A DNA stretch of 64,000 nt from Rhodovulum marinum (lineage in GTDB: Bacteria; Pseudomonadota; Alphaproteobacteria; Rhodobacterales; Rhodobacteraceae). Of the stretch, positions 21,589 to 31,409 are shown one piece after another. The stretch lies in NCBI RefSeq assembly GCF_004343075.1, contig NZ_SLXP01000002.1, forward strand, positions 186,001-250,000, given 5' to 3'. Position numbers and translations under genes: made by a program. Below the pieces are notes generated by a model, which ran no database searches, had not been told where the DNA came from, and saw nothing but the letters and a program-made list of their open reading frames with translations. How positions within the stretch are numbered: position 1 is the first letter of the stretch; each line of letters starts with the position of its first letter.

Positions 21589-22776
21589 TCAGCCGGCGGT
21601 CGCCTCTTCCCGGATGATGCGGGCGATCCGGGCGCAATCGTCCGGGGTGAAGGTCAGCGGCAGGCGCAGGTCGATCAGCCCCGCCAGCACCTGGTCGGTC
21701 TGCGGCAGCGGTTCGGGCGCCGCCCAGGCCCAGTGGGCATAGCGCGAGGTGAACCCGGCCGGGGCCGGGGCGCCGAACCATTTCAGGTCGACCCCCCGGG
21801 CGGCGCAGCGCCGGATGAAATCCGCGATCCGGTCCGGCCGGAAATCGGGCAGCCGGAACTGGAAGGACGACCCGACGAAGCCTTCGGCCTCGGGGCGGTC
21901 GATCAGCGCGATACCCGGTGCCCCCGCAAGCCCGGCCTCGACCGCGCGGTAAAGCCGGTTCCAGCGTGCCACCCGGTCGGGCAACCGGGCCAGTTGCGGG
22001 CGCAGGATCGCCGCGCGAAGCGCATCCATCCGGCCCGAGACATTGGGCACCTCGGCCACCAGCCCCTCGAACGCCTCGGGGGGCGGCGCGGCGCGGTGGC
22101 GGTCATACATCATGTATGACCCCGACAGCAGGATGGCGCGGGCCATCAGCGTGGGGTCGTCCGACAGGATCAACCCGCCCTCGCCCGAATTCAAGTGCTT
22201 GTAGGTCTGGGTGGAATAGCAGCCCATGGCCCCGTGCCGCCCCGAGGGCGTGCCGTTCCACGCCGCCCCCATGGTATGCGCGCAATCCTCGATCACGGTG
22301 ACCCCCGCCGCGTCGCAGATCGCCATGAGTGCCGCCATGTCGCAGATATGCCCGCGCATGTGGCTGAGCGTCAGCACCCGCGCGCCGGTTTCGGCGATAC
22401 GCCGGGCCAGGTGGCCCAGGTCGATCACCAGGTCCGCGGTGGTCTCGACGAAAACGGGGCGTGCGCCAAGGCTGGCGATGGCGCCGGGCACGGGGGCGAG
22501 CGTGAAGGCGTTGGTCAGGACCGGCTGGCCCGGCACGACGCCCAGCGCGCGAAGCGCCGTGGCCAGCGCATAGCCCCCCGAGGCCACCGCCAGGCAATAG
22601 CGCGCGCCGGTGAACCGCGCGAATTCCTGTTCCAGAAGCGCCACCTCGCCCGTCTCGCCGGGGGCGAGGTTGTAGCGGTGCAGCCGGCCGTGGCGCAGCA
22701 CGGCGACGGCGGCATCGATCGCGTCCTCGGGGATCGGTTCCTGCTGGGTGAAGCTGCCGGTGAACCGGTCGCTCAT
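21589..22776 (-). CDS. DegT/DnrJ/EryC1/StrS family aminotransferase
   Basis: A 395-residue PLP-dependent sugar aminotransferase-like protein. The Schiff-base lysine is in TYKHLNSGEGG, and the preceding VTVIEDCAHTMGAAWNG is the usual cofactor segment. Such enzymes aminate keto-sugar nucleotides. Its ATG overlaps the gph stop (ATGA). No other sugar-nucleotide gene is adjacent except glmU-glmS across the divergent promoter, so the substrate is open. Confidence 0.88.
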   Translation of the reverse strand: MSDRFTGSFTQQEPIPEDAIDAAVAVLRHGRLHRYNLAPGETGEVALLEQEFARFTGARYCLAVASGGYALATALRALGVVPGQPVLTNAFTLAPVPGAIASLGARPVFVETTADLVIDLGHLARRIAETGARVLTLSHMRGHICDMAALMAICDAAGVTVIEDCAHTMGAAWNGTPSGRHGAMGCYSTQTYKHLNSGEGGLILSDDPTLMARAILLSGSYMMYDRHRAAPPPEAFEGLVAEVPNVSGRMDALRAAILRPQLARLPDRVARWNRLYRAVEAGLAGAPGIALIDRPEAEGFVGSSFQFRLPDFRPDRIADFIRRCAARGVDLKWFGAPAPAGFTSRYAHWAWAAPEPLPQTDQVLAGLIDLRLPLTFTPDDCARIARIIREEATAG

Positions 22777-23453
22777 TGCGCCGTCCCGCGCGGGATCAGG
22801 CGTTCGGCCAGGCCGTGAAGCTGGGCGTAATCGGCCATCAGCGCCTCGGGGTCGAGCCCCGGCATCGCGTCGGCTGCGGGGCCGAAGGTGACCAGCACGC
22901 AAGGCACACCGGCGGCACGCGCGGTGTTCCGGTCGGTCGCGGAATCGCCGATCAGGATGGAACGCGCAACGGCGCCGCCCGCCCGTTCCACCGCCGCGCG
23001 ATAGGGCGCGGGGTCGGGTTTGCGCACGGGCAGCGTGTCGGCGCCGACCAGCGAGCCGAACAGCCGCCGCACGCCAAGGCGTCCCAGCAGGTCCTCGGCC
23101 AGCGCCTCGGGCTTGTTGGTGCAGATCCCGACGCGGAACCCCTCGTCCCGCAGCCGTTCCACCGCGTCGATGGCGCCGGGATACATCCGCGTGTGGCGGT
23201 CGATGTTGCGGGCGTAATGGTCCAGAAAGATGGGGAATTGTCGGGTGATCTCGGTTTCGGCCTCGGGCAGGCCCAGCCGTTGGAACGCAAGCCGCAGCAT
23301 CGCCCGGCCGCCCAGGAACGCGGTGGCGGCATCCTTCACCGGATCCAGCGGCAGGCCCAGCCCGACGCCCTCGAAACAGGCATTCGCCGCGTCGATCAGA
23401 TCGCGGCTGGTGTCGGCCAGCGTGCCGTCGAGATCGAAGATGACCGTGCGCAT
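22773..23453 (-). CDS. gph: HAD-family phosphatase, probable phosphoglycolate phosphatase
   Basis: A 226-residue HAD hydrolase with the nucleophile motif FDLDGTLADT at residues 6-15, a helical cap, the motif II region GICTNKPEAL, the lysine of RKPDPAPY and the acidic motif ILIGDSATDRNTA. This matches Gph, which dephosphorylates 2-phosphoglycolate. The family is broad, so the substrate is inferred. Divergent from glmU. Confidence 0.85.
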   Translation of the reverse strand: MRTVIFDLDGTLADTSRDLIDAANACFEGVGLGLPLDPVKDAATAFLGGRAMLRLAFQRLGLPEAETEITRQFPIFLDHYARNIDRHTRMYPGAIDAVERLRDEGFRVGICTNKPEALAEDLLGRLGVRRLFGSLVGADTLPVRKPDPAPYRAAVERAGGAVARSILIGDSATDRNTARAAGVPCVLVTFGPAADAMPGLDPEALMADYAQLHGLAERLIPRGTAQ

Positions 23454-23579
23454 TTCCCCTCCGCCCCGCGCGTTCCGCCCCTGAAACAGAGCGAAACCCC
23501 AAGTGATCCGGGTGCCGGTTGCGCACCCGCAGAACCGCGATAAAAGGGATGCGTCCAAAAGGAAAGAGCGACAGACCCC

Positions 23580-24929
23580 ATGCCGACAGCGCTGATCATC
23601 CTGGCCGCGGGCCAAGGCACACGGATGCGGTCCGACCGTCCGAAGGTGCTGCACGAGGTGGCGGGCGCGCCGCTGATCGCGCATGCGATGGCGGCCGGGG
23701 CCGCGGTAGAGCCCGCCCGCACGGTGATCGTGGCGGGCCACGGCGCCGAGGCGGTGCAGGCGGCCGCGCTGGACCTGGATCCCGACGTGACCGTCGCGGT
23801 GCAGCCCGAGCAGCTGGGCACCGCGCATGCCGTCGCCCAGGCCCGCGCCGCGCTGGACGGGTTCGAGGGCGACGCGATCGTCCTTTACGGCGACACGCCC
23901 TTCATCCGGCCCGAAACGCTGGCCGCCATGGCCGAGGCGCGGGCGCGCCACGCGGTCGTGGTGCTGGGCTTCGAGCCGGCCGAGCCGGGGCGTTACGGGC
24001 GCCTGGTGATGGCGGGCGACGAGCTGGACCGGATCGTGGAATACAAGGACGCGAGCGCCGCCGAACGGGCGATTGCGCTGTGCAATTCCGGCGTGATCGC
24101 GGCCGATGCGAGCCTGTTGTTCGAGCTGATCGCCGAGGTCGGCAACGACAACGCGGCGGGCGAATACTATCTGACCGACATCGTGGCGCTGGCGCGGGCA
24201 CGCGGGCTGTCGGCGGGCGTGGTGACCTGCGACGAGGCCGAGACGCTGGGCGTGAATTCCCGCGCCGATCTGGCCGCCGCCGAGGCCGCGTTCCAGGCGC
24301 GGGCCCGCGCCGAGGCGATGGAGAACGGCGTGACGCTGGTCGCGCCCGAAACGGTGTTCTTCGCCTACGACACGGTGGTGGGCCGTGATGCGGTGATCGA
24401 ACCCAACGTGATCTTCGGCCCCGGCGTGACGGTCGAATCGGGCGCCCGCATCCGCGCCTTCAGCCATCTCGAGGGCGCCCATGTCAGCCGCGGCGCGGTG
24501 GTGGGGCCCTATGCCCGGCTGCGCCCCGGCGCGGAACTGGCCGAGGATGTGCGCATCGGCAATTTCGTCGAGGTCAAGAACGCGCTGGTCGCCGAGGGCG
24601 CCAAGATCAACCACCTGAGTTACGTGGGCGATGCCACGGTGGGCGAGCACGCGAATATCGGCGCCGGCACCGTGACGTGCAATTACGACGGCGTGTTCAA
24701 GCACCGCACCGAGATCGGCGCGCGGGCCTTCATCGGGTCCGACACGATGCTGGTGGCGCCGGTCAGGGTGGGCGCGGGCGCGATGACCGGGTCGGGGTCG
24801 GTCATCACCGGCGACGTGCCCGACGGCGCGCTGGCGGTCGGCCGCGCGCGGCAGGAGAACAAGCCCGGCCTTGCGACCAAGCTGTTCGAGAGATTGCGGG
24901 CCGAGAAGGCCCGGCGGAAAGGCGAGTAG
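23580..24929 (+). CDS. glmU: Bifunctional GlmU (uridyltransferase / GlcN-1-P acetyltransferase)
   Basis: A 449-residue enzyme making UDP-GlcNAc for peptidoglycan and LPS. The N-terminal pyrophosphorylase begins IILAAGQGTRM (LxxGxGTxM signature). The C-terminal half has left-handed beta-helix hexapeptides ending in the acetyltransferase region KINHLSYVGDATVGEHANIGAGTVTCNYDG. It lies 4 bases before glmS, a natural pairing because GlmS makes the precursor. Confidence 0.97.
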   Translation: MPTALIILAAGQGTRMRSDRPKVLHEVAGAPLIAHAMAAGAAVEPARTVIVAGHGAEAVQAAALDLDPDVTVAVQPEQLGTAHAVAQARAALDGFEGDAIVLYGDTPFIRPETLAAMAEARARHAVVVLGFEPAEPGRYGRLVMAGDELDRIVEYKDASAAERAIALCNSGVIAADASLLFELIAEVGNDNAAGEYYLTDIVALARARGLSAGVVTCDEAETLGVNSRADLAAAEAAFQARARAEAMENGVTLVAPETVFFAYDTVVGRDAVIEPNVIFGPGVTVESGARIRAFSHLEGAHVSRGAVVGPYARLRPGAELAEDVRIGNFVEVKNALVAEGAKINHLSYVGDATVGEHANIGAGTVTCNYDGVFKHRTEIGARAFIGSDTMLVAPVRVGAGAMTGSGSVITGDVPDGALAVGRARQENKPGLATKLFERLRAEKARRKGE

Positions 24930-24933
24930 ACCC

Positions 24934-26754
24934 ATGTGCGGAATAGTCGGCGTCCTGGGCGATCACGAGGTGGCCCCCATCCTGGTCGAGGCGCTCAGGC
25001 GGCTGGAATATCGCGGCTATGACAGCGCGGGGCTGGCCACGGTGAATGACGGCAAACTGGACCGCCGCCGCGCGGTGGGCAAGCTGGTCAACCTGTCGGA
25101 CCTGCTGGTGCACGACCCGCTGGCGGGCAAGTCGGGCATCGGGCACACCCGCTGGGCCACCCATGGCGCGCCCACGGTGGCCAACGCCCACCCGCATCGC
25201 GCGGGCCGGGTCGCGGTCGTCCATAACGGGATCATCGAGAATTTCCGCACGCTGCGCGACGAGCTGGTGGCCCGGGGCGCGGGGTTCGAAAGCGACACCG
25301 ACACCGAGACCGTGGCGCACCTGGCGCAGGCCTTCCTGGACGACGGCCTGTCCCCGCGCGAGGCCGCCGAACGCACGCTGGCCCGGCTGGACGGCGCCTT
25401 TGCGCTGTTGTTCCTGTTCGAGGGCGAGGACGACCTGATGATCGCCGCGCGCAAGGGCAGCCCGCTGGCCGTGGGACATGGCGAGGGCGAGATGTATGTC
25501 GGCTCGGACGCCATCGCGCTGGCCCCCCTGACCCACCGGATCACCTATCTGGAGGAAGGCGACCGCGCGGTGATCACCCGCGCGGGCGCGGCGTTCTTCG
25601 ACGAGGCGGGCCAGCCCGTCACCCGCGAGGTGCGCACGATCGAGATCGACGCCACCCGCGTGGAAAAGGGCGGCTACAAGCATTTCATGGCCAAGGAAAT
25701 CGCCGAGCAGCCCGCCGTTCTGGGCGATGCGCTGCGCCATTACCTGGGCGAAACCGGCCAGATCACCCTGCCCGGGGGCGGCATCGACTTCACCGGTGTC
25801 AGCCGGCTGACCATGGTCGCCTGCGGCACCGCCTACCTGGCCTGCATGACCGCCAAATACTGGATCGAGCAGTTGGCGGGCCTGCCGGTGGATGTCGATA
25901 TCGCATCCGAGTTCCGCTATCGCGAGCCGCCGATCCCCGAGGGCACGCTGGCCGTTTTCGTGTCGCAATCGGGCGAAACCGCCGACACGCTGGCCGCGCT
26001 GCGCTATTGCACGGGGCGCGCGCAGCGGATCGTTTCGGTGGTCAACGTGGCCGAAAGCTCGATCGCGCGGGAAAGCGACCTGGCCCTGCCGATCCTGGCC
26101 GGCGCCGAGATCGGGGTGGCCTCGACCAAGGCGTTCACCTGCCAGCTGGCCGTTCTGGCGCTGGTCGCACTGGAGGCCGCGCGGCAGCGGGGCACGCTCG
26201 ACGCGGCGACGCTGGCGGCGCATGTTCAGGACCTGCGCTCGATGCCCGGCCGGCTGAACGCCGCGATGGCCACCGAGGCCACGGTGGCCGAGACCGCGCG
26301 GCGCCTGGCCGAGGCCGAGGACGTGTTGTTCCTTGGCCGCGGCACGATGTATCCGCTGGCGTTGGAAGGGGCGCTGAAGCTCAAGGAAATCAGCTATATC
26401 CACGCCGAAGGCTATGCATCCGGCGAGTTGAAGCACGGCCCCATCGCGCTGGTGGACAAGACCGTCCCGGTGATCGTGATGGCCCCCCATGACCGGCTGT
26501 TCGACAAGACCGTGTCGAACATGCAGGAGGTGATGGCCCGCGGCGGCAAGGTGCTGCTGATCACCGACGCGAAAGGCGCGGCCGAGGCGGGCGAGGGCGT
26601 CTGGCAGACGCTGGTTCTGCCCGAGGCGCCCGAACTTTTCGCACCGATCCTCTATGCGCTGCCCGCGCAGTTGCTGGCCTATCACACGGCGGTCGCCAAG
26701 GGCACCGACGTGGACCAGCCGCGCAACCTGGCGAAATCGGTGACGGTGGAATAG
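24934..26754 (+). CDS. glmS: Glutamine-fructose-6-phosphate aminotransferase
   Basis: A 606-residue amidotransferase converting fructose-6-phosphate and glutamine to glucosamine-6-phosphate. MCGIVGV provides the N-terminal nucleophile Cys (Cys1 after Met removal). Two SIS domains follow, with SQSGETADTL and STKAFTCQLAVL. The C terminus ends PRNLAKSVTVE, as in the family. ATG 24934 follows from this N terminus. Confidence 0.98.
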   Translation: MCGIVGVLGDHEVAPILVEALRRLEYRGYDSAGLATVNDGKLDRRRAVGKLVNLSDLLVHDPLAGKSGIGHTRWATHGAPTVANAHPHRAGRVAVVHNGIIENFRTLRDELVARGAGFESDTDTETVAHLAQAFLDDGLSPREAAERTLARLDGAFALLFLFEGEDDLMIAARKGSPLAVGHGEGEMYVGSDAIALAPLTHRITYLEEGDRAVITRAGAAFFDEAGQPVTREVRTIEIDATRVEKGGYKHFMAKEIAEQPAVLGDALRHYLGETGQITLPGGGIDFTGVSRLTMVACGTAYLACMTAKYWIEQLAGLPVDVDIASEFRYREPPIPEGTLAVFVSQSGETADTLAALRYCTGRAQRIVSVVNVAESSIARESDLALPILAGAEIGVASTKAFTCQLAVLALVALEAARQRGTLDAATLAAHVQDLRSMPGRLNAAMATEATVAETARRLAEAEDVLFLGRGTMYPLALEGALKLKEISYIHAEGYASGELKHGPIALVDKTVPVIVMAPHDRLFDKTVSNMQEVMARGGKVLLITDAKGAAEAGEGVWQTLVLPEAPELFAPILYALPAQLLAYHTAVAKGTDVDQPRNLAKSVTVE

Positions 26755-26758
26755 CGCC

Positions 26759-27361
26759 TCAGACCACCCGGCACTCGAAGAGCTGCCAGTATCGCGCCAC
26801 GCCCGCCTCCTGCAGGGCGGCGACCAGCGGGCCGCTCATGAAGAACCCATTGATCAGCCTGGAGTCGAACCAGATCGCCGGGGCCTCCAGCGCCTGGGGC
26901 TTCACGGCCACGTCGCCATCCTTCGGCGCGCGCGGCAGCAGCCATTGTGCATCGTCGTATTCGCTTTGCCGCAGTGCCGGGCTGTCCTCGGGCGCCAGCG
27001 CCTCGAAGACGTGGTAGCGCGGGATCGTGTAGAAGGCGCGCTCCGCCCCGATCTCGGTGGTGCGGTCGGCGAGGAGAATCCGCAGCGGCAACAGCAGCGT
27101 CCGGCCGAGGTCGAAGTTCAGCATGGGCGCGGCGATCTGGCCGCTCATGCTGATGCCGCTGCCGCCCATGAACAGCGGTGGCAGGTCCTTGAGCGGATCG
27201 TCCCGGTATTTGCCATAGAGATGCACCGGTAGGTCCTGCTCGGCGGGATCGCGGCGTTCGTTCAGCGCCACCCATCCGGGTTCGCTCTCGTCCTTCTCAA
27301 GCCCCTTGACCAAGGACGAGTCGGTCTTGATCGCACTCACCCAGACCCGATCCTGCGCCAT
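26759..27361 (-). CDS. Hypothetical protein, weakly imm11-like
   Basis: A 200-residue cytosolic protein without signal peptide or membrane segment. The C-terminal WFDSRLINGFFMSGPLVAALQEAGV resembles the end of imm11/DUF1629-type proteins, some of which are immunity proteins of polymorphic toxins. No toxin gene is adjacent, so this remains tentative. Convergent with glmS with only 4 bases between the stops. Confidence 0.6.
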   Translation of the reverse strand: MAQDRVWVSAIKTDSSLVKGLEKDESEPGWVALNERRDPAEQDLPVHLYGKYRDDPLKDLPPLFMGGSGISMSGQIAAPMLNFDLGRTLLLPLRILLADRTTEIGAERAFYTIPRYHVFEALAPEDSPALRQSEYDDAQWLLPRAPKDGDVAVKPQALEAPAIWFDSRLINGFFMSGPLVAALQEAGVARYWQLFECRVV

Positions 27362-27473
27362 CGCCCTGCTCCTCCGTCCCGGTCGTCCCCTCGATAGCCC
27401 GGACCGCCCGGCGGGAGAATGGGACGCTCGGTCCCGGCTTGACGGGGGGCCGGGCCGGGGTCAGGAACGCAGC

Positions 27474-29012
27474 ATGACACCAGAGGACGCCCTCGCCGAG
27501 CTGACCGCCCACGCCGACCCCGCCAAGGCCGCCGAGATGGCGGCCTATAACAAGGCGCAACGGGTCTACCTGGGCGTGGCAAACCCCGAGATCGACGCGT
27601 TGGCCAAGGGCTGGCGGGCGGCGTGCTCGCTGGAGGAACGGTTGGCGCTGGCCGGGGCGCTGTGGGACAGCGACATCCACGAGGCGCGGATCGCGGCGGC
27701 GAAGCTGTTGACGCAGGCGCGGATACGCCCCGACGACACGGGGGCCTGGCGGCTGATCGCCTCCTGGGTACCGGACTTCGATGGCTGGGCGATCGCCGAT
27801 GCGGCCTCGATCGCCGGGCAGAAACGGCTGGTGGCCGACCCCGGGCGGCTGGACGAGGTGGCGGGCTGGACCCGGTCGGATCACATGTGGACCCGCCGCG
27901 CCGCGCTGGTGATGACGCTGCCCTGGGCCAAGATGCCGAACCCCAAGCCCGCCGACCTGGGCGTCCGCGAGCGGGTGCTGGGCTGGGCGGCCGCTTACGT
28001 CGGGGACCGCGACCGGTTCATCCAGAAGGCGGTGGCCTGGTGGCTGCGCGACCTTTCGAAACGCGATGCGTGCCGGGTGCGCGCCTTTCTCGACGCCCAT
28101 GGTGCGGCGATGAAACCCTTTGCCCGGAAAGACGCCGCGCGGCTGTTGCCCTGGGCGTCAGCCGAACAACCGCCAGCGCGCCGCGGCCAAGCTGCGGATC
28201 ACCAGGCCCAGGTAAACGAGGTCGAGCACCAGCAAAAGCGCCCAGGGCCGCGAGAAGGTCAGCCCGACCCCGATCACCAGGGCGAACATGATCGGCCCGA
28301 TCAGCCGGCGCGGCACCCGGATCGACTTGGGCGACAGCGTCCGCACCTTGGAGATCATCAAAAGCGCGACGACGCCGATCCAGGCCGCCACCAGAAGCGG
28401 CACCTGGTGGAAATCCACCACGCCGCCCAGCGTCGCAAAGGCCGGCATCAGCGCCAGCATGGCGCCCGCGGGCGCGGGCACGCCGACGAAATGCGTGTTC
28501 GCGGTGTCGTCTTCCTGTGCCTTGCCGGACATCACGTTGAACCGCGCAAGCCGCAGGCAGGTCGCGGCGGCGAAGACCAGCACGAAGATCCAGCCCAGGC
28601 TGCCCGCGGGCGCCAGGTGGAACTGGTAGATCAGCACGCCGGGCGCGACCCCGAAGCACAGGAAATCCGACAGCGAATCGAGCTGCGCCCCGATTTCCGA
28701 GGTCGCCTGCAGCCGCCGCGCGATCAGCCCGTCGAGCCCGTCCATCACGGCCGCCACCAGCAGCAGGAATACCGCCACGCCAAAGCGTTCGTCCATCGCG
28801 AAGCGGATCGAGGTGAGACCCACGCACATCCCCGCCAGCGTCACCATGTTCGGAAGCAGTTGCAGCACCGGCACGCGGTCCAGGCTGTCGGGATTGCGCG
28901 GGCCGAAGCGTCTCATGGGCGCGGCTCCGCGACCAGATCCGCGATCACGGTTTCGCCCGCCACCATGGTCTGGCCAATGGCGACCCGCGGCACCGCCCCC
29001 TCCGGCAGGTAG
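27474..29012 (+). CDS. AlkD-like DNA alkylation repair protein with lost stop codon
   Basis: Residues 1 to about 229 (27474-28160) match the HEAT-repeat DNA alkylation repair (AlkD) family: helical repeats, [27 protein letters not shown] and [18 protein letters not shown] normal protein should end just after this, but no in-frame stop occurs until 29012. The frame therefore runs on for about 283 codons antisense to pssA and half of psd, giving a low-complexity His/Gln/Arg-rich tail. A +1 shift near 28150 would end at a TAA around 28213. Either a stop-loss or frameshift, real or from sequencing. AGGAA precedes the start. Confidence 0.7.
   Translation: MTPEDALAELTAHADPAKAAEMAAYNKAQRVYLGVANPEIDALAKGWRAACSLEERLALAGALWDSDIHEARIAAAKLLTQARIRPDDTGAWRLIASWVPDFDGWAIADAASIAGQKRLVADPGRLDEVAGWTRSDHMWTRRAALVMTLPWAKMPNPKPADLGVRERVLGWAAAYVGDRDRFIQKAVAWWLRDLSKRDACRVRAFLDAHGAAMKPFARKDAARLLPWASAEQPPARRGQAADHQAQVNEVEHQQKRPGPREGQPDPDHQGEHDRPDQPARHPDRLGRQRPHLGDHQKRDDADPGRHQKRHLVEIHHAAQRRKGRHQRQHGARGRGHADEMRVRGVVFLCLAGHHVEPRKPQAGRGGEDQHEDPAQAARGRQVELVDQHAGRDPEAQEIRQRIELRPDFRGRLQPPRDQPVEPVHHGRHQQQEYRHAKAFVHREADRGETHAHPRQRHHVRKQLQHRHAVQAVGIARAEASHGRGSATRSAITVSPATMVWPMATRGTAPSGR
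28158..28916 (-). CDS. pssA: CDP-diacylglycerol-serine O-phosphatidyltransferase
   Basis: A 252-residue membrane enzyme making phosphatidylserine. The CDP-alcohol phosphotransferase signature DG-xx-AR-x8-G-x3-D-x3-D is complete in the segment from DGLDGLIAR to LDSLSD, near residues 56-80. Several membrane helices follow. Its ATG overlaps the psd stop (ATGA), coupling the two steps of phosphatidylethanolamine synthesis. The AlkD-like frame runs antisense through all of it. Confidence 0.95.
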   Translation of the reverse strand: MRRFGPRNPDSLDRVPVLQLLPNMVTLAGMCVGLTSIRFAMDERFGVAVFLLLVAAVMDGLDGLIARRLQATSEIGAQLDSLSDFLCFGVAPGVLIYQFHLAPAGSLGWIFVLVFAAATCLRLARFNVMSGKAQEDDTANTHFVGVPAPAGAMLALMPAFATLGGVVDFHQVPLLVAAWIGVVALLMISKVRTLSPKSIRVPRRLIGPIMFALVIGVGLTFSRPWALLLVLDLVYLGLVIRSLAAARWRLFG

Positions 29013-29593
29013 ACATCCAGCCGCGAGCCGAAGCGGATCAGGCCGAACCGCGCGCCCGTGGCCAACCGGTCGCCCTGCGCCGTCCAGCACAGGATGCGGC
29101 GCGCGACCAGCCCGGCGATCTGCACCACGCCATAACGCCGCCCGTCCGCCATCTCGACCGCCAGACCGTTACGCTCGTTGTCCTCGGACGCCTTGTCGAG
29201 CGAGGCGTTCAGGAACTTGCCCGGCCGGTAGGCCACCGCCGTGACCCGGCCCGCGGCGGGCAACCGGTTCACATGGCAGTTGAACACCGACATGAAGACG
29301 CAGATGCGCATCATCGGCGCCTCGCCCAGGCCCAGTTCGGCCGGCGGCACAGCGCGCCCCATCAGCGAGACGATCCCGTCGGCGGGCGAGACCATGATTC
29401 CGGGGCGGTCGGGCACGACCCGTTCGGGGTCGCGGAAGAAGTAGTAGACCCAGATCGTCAGACCCGCGCAGACCCAGCCCAGCGGCGCCCAGAGCAGGAA
29501 GGCCAGCAACGTGATCCCAGCGGCGATGGCCACGAAGCGGCGCCCCTCGGGGTGCATCGGCTTGACGAAGGTCGACAGCATCGAAACGGACAT
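28913..29593 (-). CDS. psd: Phosphatidylserine decarboxylase proenzyme (short type)
   Basis: A 226-residue pyruvoyl-dependent decarboxylase. The self-cleavage site is FGS at residues 188-190, giving the pyruvoyl group at Ser190. Hydrophobic N-terminal segments (about 20-55) anchor it in the membrane. The short, archaeal-like form is common in alphaproteobacteria. It lies upstream of pssA in the same operon and converts phosphatidylserine to phosphatidylethanolamine. Confidence 0.95.
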   Translation of the reverse strand: MSVSMLSTFVKPMHPEGRRFVAIAAGITLLAFLLWAPLGWVCAGLTIWVYYFFRDPERVVPDRPGIMVSPADGIVSLMGRAVPPAELGLGEAPMMRICVFMSVFNCHVNRLPAAGRVTAVAYRPGKFLNASLDKASEDNERNGLAVEMADGRRYGVVQIAGLVARRILCWTAQGDRLATGARFGLIRFGSRLDVYLPEGAVPRVAIGQTMVAGETVIADLVAEPRP

Positions 29594-29701
29594 GAGAACA
29601 CCCGGTTTTTTGGCTGGCCCCGTCCTTAGACCAGTTGCGTGCCCAAGGAAACGGCGGATCCTCGCCCGGCCGGTGGCCGAGCCCGCTCATCGTCGCACCC
29701 G

Positions 29702-29782
29702 CCCCTTCTTCTGGCCACAAGTATCCCGGGGGGTCGGGGGGGGCAGCGCCCCCCGGCGGGTCGCCCTGGCAACGCCAGGGCG
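29702..29782 (-). repeat. Dispersed intergenic element, copy C, with adjacent terminator hairpin
   Basis: Read on the minus strand: a perfect 9-bp hairpin (29762-29782, loop 3 bases) just after the acyl-CoA synthetase stop, then a G-rich/C-rich hairpin, then the core GGGATACTTGTGGCCAGAAG ending near 29702. The core closely matches copy B at 35049-35103. The first hairpin probably terminates the upstream gene. Confidence 0.6.
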
Positions 29783-29801
29783 AAACCGGTCAGCGCCCGC
29801 C

Positions 29802-31406
29802 CTATCCGCCCCGCAGCGCCCGGCGCATGATCTTGCCGGTCGCGGTCATCGGCAGGCTGTCGGCGCGGATCACCTTGCGCGGCGCGACATGGGGGCTGAC
29901 GTGGTCGCGCACGCGCTGGATCAGCGCCTCGGCCAGACCGTCCCAGTCCGCGCCCGCGCGCAGCACGACATGGGCCACCACGATCTCGGTCCTGACCGGG
30001 TCGGGCGCGCCCACCACGGCGGCCATCACCACGTCGGGATGGCCTGTCAGGCAGGTCTCGATCTCGGTCGGCCCGATCCGGTAGCCCGCGGAGGTAATCA
30101 CGTCGTCGTCGCGCGAGACATAGGTGAAATGCCCGCCCGCGTCGCACCGCCCCAGGTCGCCCGTGCGCATCCGGTCGCCCGCGAATTTCGCCGCGGTCTT
30201 GTCTGGCTGGCCCCAGTAGCCCAGGAACATCGAGGCCGCGCCGCGCCTCACCGCGATCTCGCCCAGCCCGCCCGGCGGCAACGGCGCCCCGTCCGGCCCG
30301 ATCACCGCCACGTCGAAACCGGGCGTCGCGCGGCCCATCGCGCCCGGGGGCGCGTCCATCAGCCCGGGCACGCAGGTGACGACGAGGTTGCATTCGGTCT
30401 GGCCGTAGAATTCGCAGATCTCCAGGCCCAGCACGTCCCGCCCCCAGGCCAGCAGGTCGGGCCCCAGGCTTTCGCCGCCCGATCCCACGCTGCGCAAGGC
30501 GATGCCCGTAGGCACCGGAACCTGCCGCATGAGTTTCAGCGCGGTGGGCGGCAGGAACAGGTTGCGCACCTTCAGCCGGTCGATCAACGCCCAGGCCTCG
30601 GTGGCGTCGAACTTGCGCATGCGACAGGCCACCAGCGGCACGCCGTAGAAAAGGCAGGGCATCGCCATGTCCATCAGCCCGCCGATCCAGGCCCAGTCGG
30701 CCGGCGTCCAGCCGCGGTCGCCCTCCTGCGGAAAGCCGCGATGGTGCAGCTCGATCGACGGCAGGTGGCCGATCAGGAAGCGGTGCGCGTGCAGCGCGCC
30801 CTTGGGCGGGCCGGTGGTGCCCGAGGTGTAGATCAGCACTGCCGGGTCCTCGGCGGCGGTGTCGCGGGGCGCGGGGATCGGCTCGGCGGCGGCGATCTCG
30901 GCCCAGAGATCGCGCGCGGGGCCGCCATCGACCGAAAACACGTGATCGAGCGCGGGCAGCCGGTCCGCGATCCCGGCCAGCTTCGCCGCGCCCTCGGCAT
31001 CGGTCACCGCCAGTTTCGCACCGCTGTCGGCCAGCCGGTATTCCAGCGCGTCCGGCCCGAACAGCGTGAACAGCGGCAGCACGATGGCCCCCAGCTTCAT
31101 CGCCGCGAAATGCGCGATCAGCACCGCGGGTGCCTGCGGCAACAGCACCGCCACCCGGTCGCCCGGCCCCACGCCCGCGGCCGCCATCACGCTTGCCAGC
31201 CGGTCGGACGCGTCTTTCAGCGCGCCATAGGTCCAGTCCCGGTCGCCGTCGCTGGCGTCGATCACCGCGACCCGGTCCGGCGCCTCGGCCGCCCAGTCGT
31301 CGCAACAGGCGCGCGCGATGTTGAAGCGCGCGGGAATGTCACAGCGGAACCCCGCCCGCATCGCGTCCCAGTCGCCCTGGTCCGGCAAGAGCCTGCGGTC
31401 GCGCAT
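29802..31406 (-). CDS. AMP-forming acyl-CoA synthetase
   Basis: A 534-residue adenylate-forming enzyme. The phosphate loop YTSGTTGPPKGAL, the A5 motif EFYGQTECN, the A7 hinge TGDLG and the C-terminal catalytic lysine in PMTATGKIMRRALRG are present. It activates a carboxylic acid to its CoA thioester; the pocket sequence does not tell me the acid (acetyl/propionyl or medium-chain are possible). It follows a lipoprotein gene with a 3-base gap. Confidence 0.9.
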   Translation of the reverse strand: MRDRRLLPDQGDWDAMRAGFRCDIPARFNIARACCDDWAAEAPDRVAVIDASDGDRDWTYGALKDASDRLASVMAAAGVGPGDRVAVLLPQAPAVLIAHFAAMKLGAIVLPLFTLFGPDALEYRLADSGAKLAVTDAEGAAKLAGIADRLPALDHVFSVDGGPARDLWAEIAAAEPIPAPRDTAAEDPAVLIYTSGTTGPPKGALHAHRFLIGHLPSIELHHRGFPQEGDRGWTPADWAWIGGLMDMAMPCLFYGVPLVACRMRKFDATEAWALIDRLKVRNLFLPPTALKLMRQVPVPTGIALRSVGSGGESLGPDLLAWGRDVLGLEICEFYGQTECNLVVTCVPGLMDAPPGAMGRATPGFDVAVIGPDGAPLPPGGLGEIAVRRGAASMFLGYWGQPDKTAAKFAGDRMRTGDLGRCDAGGHFTYVSRDDDVITSAGYRIGPTEIETCLTGHPDVVMAAVVGAPDPVRTEIVVAHVVLRAGADWDGLAEALIQRVRDHVSPHVAPRKVIRADSLPMTATGKIMRRALRGG

Positions 31407-31409
31407 CGC

